A DNA stretch of 64,000 nt from Microbacterium sp. (lineage in GTDB: Bacteria > Actinomycetota > Actinomycetes > Actinomycetales > Microbacteriaceae). Made by a program: the position numbers and the translations under genes. The first letter of the stretch is position 1, and every line of letters starts with the position of its first letter. The notes under the pieces are model-generated. The model did not search any database and was not told the origin of the DNA. It saw only the letters and a program-made list of their open reading frames with translations. The stretch is from NCBI RefSeq assembly GCF_031178445.1, contig NZ_JAPSIY010000004.1, positions 186,001 through 250,000 of the forward strand. The letters run 5' to 3'. Below are positions 60,163 to 64,000 of this stretch, piece after piece.

Positions 60163-61286
60163 GTGCGGCACGCGCCGACCTCGTCGTCGTCGGCTCGGGG
60201 ATCGTGGGTCTCGGCGCCGCGTATGCGGCGGCGCGGCGAGGCATGAGCGTCATCGTCGTCGACCGCACCGAGACCCCGGTCGGATCGACCGTGCGCAACT
60301 TCGGGCATCTCTGCATCGGCGCCCAGACCGGGGTCGCCCGCCGCTACGGCGATATCAGCCGCGAACTGTGGCTGCGCCTGGCCGCCGACGCCGGGTTCTG
60401 GCTTCGCGAGTCCGGCACGCTCGTCGCCGCACGCCACGACGACGAGCTGGCTGTGCTCGAGACGGCCGCCGACGATGCGCAGACGGACGTGCGGATGCTG
60501 GACGCCGCCGAGCTTCTGCGCCGCGCACCGCTGCGCCGCGGAGACATCGTCGGCGGGGCGCTCATCGAACCCGACCTCCAGGTGAACCCGCGCGAGGCCG
60601 CAGGCGCGATCGTGCGCCACCTCGCCTCCCTCGGTGTGGACTTCCGCACGCGCACCGCTGTCACCGGCGTGAGCACCGGTCGCGTTGAGACCACCCGCGG
60701 GACCATCCACGCCGGCATGGTCGTCGTCGCCGTCAACCATGACATCGACCAGCTGCTGCCTGACATCGCTGAGCGCAGCGGGATCGTGCGCTGCGCTCTC
60801 GACATGATGCGCGTCGCCGCAGCCGATCTCCCTGTTCCGCTCGATGCGCCGCTGCTGACCGGCTGGTCGCTGGTGCGCTACGGGCGCTTCGCCGGCCTGC
60901 CCGAGACGAGCGCTCTGCGCGGGCGCCTGTACGCCGAACGCCCCGATCTCGCCGCGCTCGATCTGAATCAGATGTACACCCAGTTGCCCGACGGGTCGCT
61001 CATCCTCGGCGACTCGCATGCCAAGGCCGTGCAGCCGGGACCGTTCCAGCCCGAGGCGGCCTTCGAGGCGTTCCTCGACGAGGCGCGCGCCCTTTTCGCC
61101 GTCGATCGCTTTCACGTGCTGGAGCGCTGGCAGGGCGTGTACGCGTCCGGGCCGGGGGAGTTCCTCGACGAGCGCCCCGCCGAAGGCATCCTCGCGCTGG
61201 CGGCGACCACCGGCATCGGCATGACCTGCGGACTCGGACTCGCCGAGACCGCCCTTTCCGCACACCTCCAGGAGGCGTTCACATGA
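60159..61286 (+). CDS. TIGR03364-type FAD-dependent oxidase (HpnW-like)
   Basis: 375 residues, DAO fold: LVVVGSGIVGLGAAYAAARRG at the N-terminus, VRNFGHLCIGAQTG and C-terminal TGIGMTCGLGLAETAL. This family occurs almost only in phosphonate loci and has been proposed (HpnW) to oxidise the amine of aminophosphonates or their N-alkyl forms. Its product aldehyde fits the PhnX-like hydrolase encoded next. Coupled on both sides by 4-bp overlaps. Confidence 0.85.
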   Translation: MSAARADLVVVGSGIVGLGAAYAAARRGMSVIVVDRTETPVGSTVRNFGHLCIGAQTGVARRYGDISRELWLRLAADAGFWLRESGTLVAARHDDELAVLETAADDAQTDVRMLDAAELLRRAPLRRGDIVGGALIEPDLQVNPREAAGAIVRHLASLGVDFRTRTAVTGVSTGRVETTRGTIHAGMVVVAVNHDIDQLLPDIAERSGIVRCALDMMRVAAADLPVPLDAPLLTGWSLVRYGRFAGLPETSALRGRLYAERPDLAALDLNQMYTQLPDGSLILGDSHAKAVQPGPFQPEAAFEAFLDEARALFAVDRFHVLERWQGVYASGPGEFLDERPAEGILALAATTGIGMTCGLGLAETALSAHLQEAFT

Positions 61287-61987
61287 CACCCATCGAACTC
61301 GTCGTGCTCGACATGGCCGGCACCACCGTCCGCGATGACGGGGTGGTGGAGAAGGCGTTCCACCGTGCGGCCGAGCGCACCGGTGTCGCCGATCGGATGC
61401 CGTGGGAAGACGCTCTGCAGTACGTGCGCGACACCATGGGCCGGTCGAAGATCGATGTGTTCCTGCATCTCGCCGACGGCGACCGCGCCCTCGCGGAGCG
61501 TGCGACCTCCGCCTTCGAGGCCGCGTACGACGAACTGATCGCCGAGCAGGGCGCCGAAGAGATCCCCGGCGCGCGAGAGGCGATCGAATCGCTGCGCGCC
61601 AGTGGCGTCAAGGTCGCGCTCACGACCGGTTTCGCGCCGGTGACCCGTGACGCGCTGATCGATGCTCTGGGGTGGCGCGACGTCATCGACGTCGCCCTTT
61701 CGCCTGCTGACGCGGGCCGCGGCCGGCCTGCGCCCGACCTGGTGCTCACCGCGCTGCTGCGCGCCCGCGTCTCGTCGGTGCAGGCGGTCGCCGTCGCAGG
61801 CGACACGGCCAGCGACGTGCTGTCCGGGCGGCGCGCGGGGGCCGGGTTCGTGGCGGGGGTGCTCACCGGCGCGCACGGTCACGAATCGCTGGAGAGCGCG
61901 GGTGCGGATGCGGTGCTGCGGAGCGTCGTCGACCTGCGCGCAGCGCTCGCAGAGCGCGAACTGCTCTCCCTCGTGCAGGCTCCCTGA
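61283..61987 (+). CDS. PhnX-like phosphonatase (HAD superfamily)
   Basis: 234 residues. HAD nucleophile D10 in VVLDMAGTT, the phosphonatase form with Ala-Gly after Asp-Met. Cap-domain Lys K56 in MGRSKIDVF aligns with the Schiff-base Lys of phosphonoacetaldehyde hydrolase; motif II Thr in LTTGF, motif IV AGDTASDV. It should cleave the C-P bond of phosphonoacetaldehyde or an analogue. Shorter than PhnX (about 270), matching the TIGR03351 subgroup. Confidence 0.85.
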   Translation: MTPIELVVLDMAGTTVRDDGVVEKAFHRAAERTGVADRMPWEDALQYVRDTMGRSKIDVFLHLADGDRALAERATSAFEAAYDELIAEQGAEEIPGAREAIESLRASGVKVALTTGFAPVTRDALIDALGWRDVIDVALSPADAGRGRPAPDLVLTALLRARVSSVQAVAVAGDTASDVLSGRRAGAGFVAGVLTGAHGHESLESAGADAVLRSVVDLRAALAERELLSLVQAP

Positions 61988-61988
61988 C

Positions 61989-63104
61989 GTGCGCGCCACC
62001 CTGGAGCCGGCGACGACGCCGCCGTCCGGGCGCGGGTTCACTGACGTCGTGCTGCGCCCGGCCGCGGTCGCCAAGGCGTTCCTCGGCGAGGGGCATCCGC
62101 TCGAGACGATCGCCGTCCCCGGCGTCGCCCTCGCCGAGAACGATGTGCTGATCGCCGTCGAACTGTCGACGATCTGCGGCTCTGACGTGCACACCGTGCA
62201 CGGGCGCCGACCGGCGCCGGTGCCGCTGGTGCTGGGGCACGAGAGTGTCGGGCGCGTGGTCGCGATCGGGTCGGCCGGTGCGCACGCCGTCGACGGCGCA
62301 CCGCTGCGGCTCGGCGACCGCGTGGTGTGGTCGGTGACCGTGTCGTGCGGATCGTGCGACCGATGCGAGCGGGGCCTCACGCAGAAGTGCCGTGACCTCG
62401 GCAAGTACGGGCACGAGCGGATCGGTGCGCATCGTGAGCTCACCGGTGGGTTCGCCAGCCACGTGCAGCTGCGCCGTGGAACGACGATCGTGCGGGTGCC
62501 GGAGGCGCTGCCCGCCGCCGCGCTGGCCCCGGCGTCGTGCGCCACGGCCACCGCCTGGGCTGCCGTGGCGAGGGCGGCGCAGGTGCGCGACCTCGAAGAC
62601 GCCAGGGTGCGGATCCACGGCGCAGGCCTGGTCGGCCTCACCGCCGCGGCCATCGCGGCGGAGCAGGGCGCCAGAGTGGAGATCTCCGACCCCAACCCTT
62701 TGCGCAGGGCTCTCGCCGCCCGCTTCGGTGCGCGAGAGGAGCCCGACGCAGTGCGGCCCGAAGGGCCTGACGTCGTAATCGAGGCGTCCGGCCACGCCGT
62801 GCCGGCAGCGCTCTCCGAGGTCGCCACCGGAGGAGTGGTGGTGCTCGTCGGCAGCGTGTTCCCGGCGGATCCGGTGCCGCTGGACGCCGAGTCGATCGTC
62901 CGCCGGGTGGTGACCGTCGCAGGCGTTCACAACTACACGGGGTCGGAGCTGGCGGATGCGGTGGGCTTCCTCGCCGGGCGAGGGCGCGCCTACCCCTTCG
63001 CCGATGCCGTTGGGGTGGTGCGTCCCCTCTCCGAGCTGGACGCGGCCCTCGCCGAGGCCGCCGCACCGGCAGCGCCGCTGCGGGTCGGCGTCGTGGCGCG
63101 CTGA
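61989..63104 (+). CDS. Zinc-binding alcohol dehydrogenase of phosphonate loci (HpnZ-like)
   Basis: 371 residues, GTG start one base after the hydrolase stop. MDR fold: catalytic-zinc Cys in STICGSDVHTVHG and GHESVGRV, four-Cys structural-zinc lobe CGSCDRCERGLTQKC, and NAD(P) site IHGAGLVGLTAAAIA. Matches the phosphonate-associated dehydrogenase group (HpnZ) and may reduce or oxidise the aldehyde/alcohol partner of the pathway. Last gene of the operon. Confidence 0.85.
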   Translation: MRATLEPATTPPSGRGFTDVVLRPAAVAKAFLGEGHPLETIAVPGVALAENDVLIAVELSTICGSDVHTVHGRRPAPVPLVLGHESVGRVVAIGSAGAHAVDGAPLRLGDRVVWSVTVSCGSCDRCERGLTQKCRDLGKYGHERIGAHRELTGGFASHVQLRRGTTIVRVPEALPAAALAPASCATATAWAAVARAAQVRDLEDARVRIHGAGLVGLTAAAIAAEQGARVEISDPNPLRRALAARFGAREEPDAVRPEGPDVVIEASGHAVPAALSEVATGGVVVLVGSVFPADPVPLDAESIVRRVVTVAGVHNYTGSELADAVGFLAGRGRAYPFADAVGVVRPLSELDAALAEAAAPAAPLRVGVVAR

Positions 63105-63139
63105 GCGCCGGCGGGGCGATACGGCGGCGATGCCGGCGC
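63105..63139. terminator. Bidirectional terminator hairpin candidate
   Basis: GCGCCGGC (63105-63112) and GCCGGCGC (63132-63139) inverted arms between the convergent dehydrogenase and YidC-like genes. Very GC-rich, no T-run. Confidence 0.45.
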
Positions 63140-63152
63140 CGGAACACGGGGA

Positions 63153-63890
63153 TCAGACCGGCATCGGGTAGCGCCTGCGCAGCAGGATGCGCTGCACAAG
63201 CGTCCAGGTCACCGTGACCACGAGGTACAGGGCGGCGGCCAGCGGCACGAACACGGCGAACGCCGCCGTCAGGTAGTGCAGTGCGTTCATCATGCCGAGC
63301 ATTCCTGGCGTTGCCAACGGCCCTTCCGCTGGCACCTGCGGGCGGAACCGGCGCCTGGTGATGTCGGCCACCACCAGGATCACGACGAGTACGACGGCCC
63401 AGACGAGCGCCGTCGCCATGTCCAGACCGCCGCCGATCGCCGAGAGCAGCGACGTGCCGAGCGGGGCCCCGAGCAGGTCGTGTGCGAGAAGCTCATTCGG
63501 ATGCCTCGCGATCTCGGGGCGTAGGAACAGGGTGTAGAGCACGCCGACGACAGCGGCCTGTACCAGCAAGGGCAGGCATCCTGCGAGCGGCGAGGCGTTC
63601 TCCGAGCGGTAGAGCTCGAGCATCTCCCGCTGCAGGCGCTCGGCGTTCTTGCCGTGCCGTTTCTGCAGTTCGCGCAGGCGAGGGGCGAGTCGGGCGCGCA
63701 TCTGCTCCGACTTGGCCTGGGAGACCCCGACGGGTATCAGGGCGGCGCGCACGATGACGGTCACGAGCATGACCGCGATCGCGGCGGAGGCGCCGCCGGC
63801 GACGGGTTCGAGAAGGTGCGACAGGGCGAGCAGCGCTCGGTAGGCGCCGTCGAGAAGAAGGGTCAGGGGCGGAAAGGCGAAGATGTCCAT
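63153..63890 (-). CDS. YidC/Oxa1-family membrane insertase paralogue
   Basis: 245 residues. YidC core with five helices: AVMLVTVIVRAALIPVGVSQAKSEQ (with the conserved hydrophilic-groove Arg), a cytoplasmic coiled-coil hairpin (RLRELQKRHGKNAERLQREMLELY), then ASPLAGCLPLLVQ. Shorter than the housekeeping YidC and without its N-terminal extension, so probably a second, specialised insertase. Just downstream of a partial gene. Confidence 0.87.
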   Translation of the reverse strand: MDIFAFPPLTLLLDGAYRALLALSHLLEPVAGGASAAIAVMLVTVIVRAALIPVGVSQAKSEQMRARLAPRLRELQKRHGKNAERLQREMLELYRSENASPLAGCLPLLVQAAVVGVLYTLFLRPEIARHPNELLAHDLLGAPLGTSLLSAIGGGLDMATALVWAVVLVVILVVADITRRRFRPQVPAEGPLATPGMLGMMNALHYLTAAFAVFVPLAAALYLVVTVTWTLVQRILLRRRYPMPV

Positions 63891-63956
63891 GGGGTCCGTT
63901 CACGAGCGGGAAGGGTCGGCGGAGCGCCGCGATCCCGATCGCGAAGGACGAAGGGA

Positions 63957-64000
63957 TCACGCGGCGAGCGCGAACCCGGGAGCTCGTGGGCGTGGATGCC
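63957..64000 (-). CDS. C-terminal end of a gene entering from the right, possibly DUF6412 family
   Basis: Only 13 codons plus stop are visible: HPRPRAPGFALAA. The Pro/Arg/Ala-rich tail resembles the ends of DUF6412 small membrane proteins that often precede this YidC paralogue in Microbacteriaceae. Family call is inference; the gene lies outside the window. Confidence 0.35.
   Translation of the reverse strand, partial: HPRPRAPGFALAA

Noticed and set aside
58360..60171. 603-codon minus-strand frame opposite phnE
   Set aside because: His/Asp/Glu/Arg-biased mirror of a GC-rich permease gene; no family motif.

Overview
The window is high-GC, densely coded DNA typical of a Gram-positive actinobacterium, most likely Microbacteriaceae (Microbacterium-like). 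Reasons: frequent GTG starts, very short intergenic gaps, a DUF222/HNH protein, a CNNM pair, a YidC paralogue, and pervasive gcatcc/ggatgc codon pairs. The taxonomic call is inference, since there is no rRNA. The window is chromosomal in character. I saw no integrase, transposase, phage gene or CRISPR array.

Layout. (a) 1-3222: the tail of a CydC-type ABC exporter, a dioxygenase-like protein and a MetE-fold protein. (b) 3327-18688: a complete trans-4-hydroxy-L-proline catabolic regulon. It holds a GntR/FCD regulator, a five-gene Liv-type ABC importer, a three-subunit D-hydroxyproline dehydrogenase, a DapA-family deaminase, a 4-hydroxyproline epimerase and a semialdehyde dehydrogenase. A convergent operon adds an ornithine-cyclodeaminase homologue, a second proline-racemase-family protein and an amidohydrolase. 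A short motif around TGTCACRYG recurs at five promoters and is probably the GntR operator. (c) 18794-18884: tRNA-Ser(CGA). (d) 18863-24981: a MocR-regulated accessory cluster (hydrolase, SDR, cupin, beta-hydroxyacid dehydrogenase, family III CoA-transferase). (e) 25108-26346: decayed genes, namely a frameshifted alpha/beta hydrolase and a methyltransferase remnant.

(f) 26430-30163: a leader ORF with hairpin before two CNNM/CBS membrane proteins, then a stand-alone TipAS protein and a dihydrofolate-reductase-like protein. (g) 30249-34883: a 2-oxoacid dehydrogenase E1alpha/E1beta/E2 operon divergent from a TetR gene and a cupin. (h) 34925-43621: TetR and MFS transporter, frameshifted yaeQ, SDR, carotenoid-desaturase-like oxidoreductase, SRPBCC protein, a second MFS transporter and an FBP/EF-G-binding protein.

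(i) 43649-47594: a tryptophan-to-anthranilate (kynurenine) operon of kynA, an amidohydrolase, kynU and a PaaX-type regulator. The amidohydrolase sits where a formamidase is required. (j) 47689-53063: GCS2-type ligase, cysteine hydrolase with NCS1 permease, ArsR with a divergent 10-codon Cys-rich micro-ORF, and an M18 aminopeptidase. (k) 53138-54156: a ykkC-class riboswitch, most like guanidine-I, in front of an EamA transporter. (l) 54285-55634: HNH protein. (m) 55724-63104: a phosphonate operon (GntR/UTRA, PhnD, PhnC, fused PhnE-PhnE, HpnW-like oxidase, PhnX-like hydrolase, HpnZ-like dehydrogenase). (n) 63153-64000: YidC paralogue and the end of another gene.

The most interesting items are the riboswitch-EamA unit, the non-canonical kynurenine operon, the five-site hydroxyproline regulon, the Cys-rich micro-ORF beside arsR, and the leader-ORF/hairpin before the CNNM pair.
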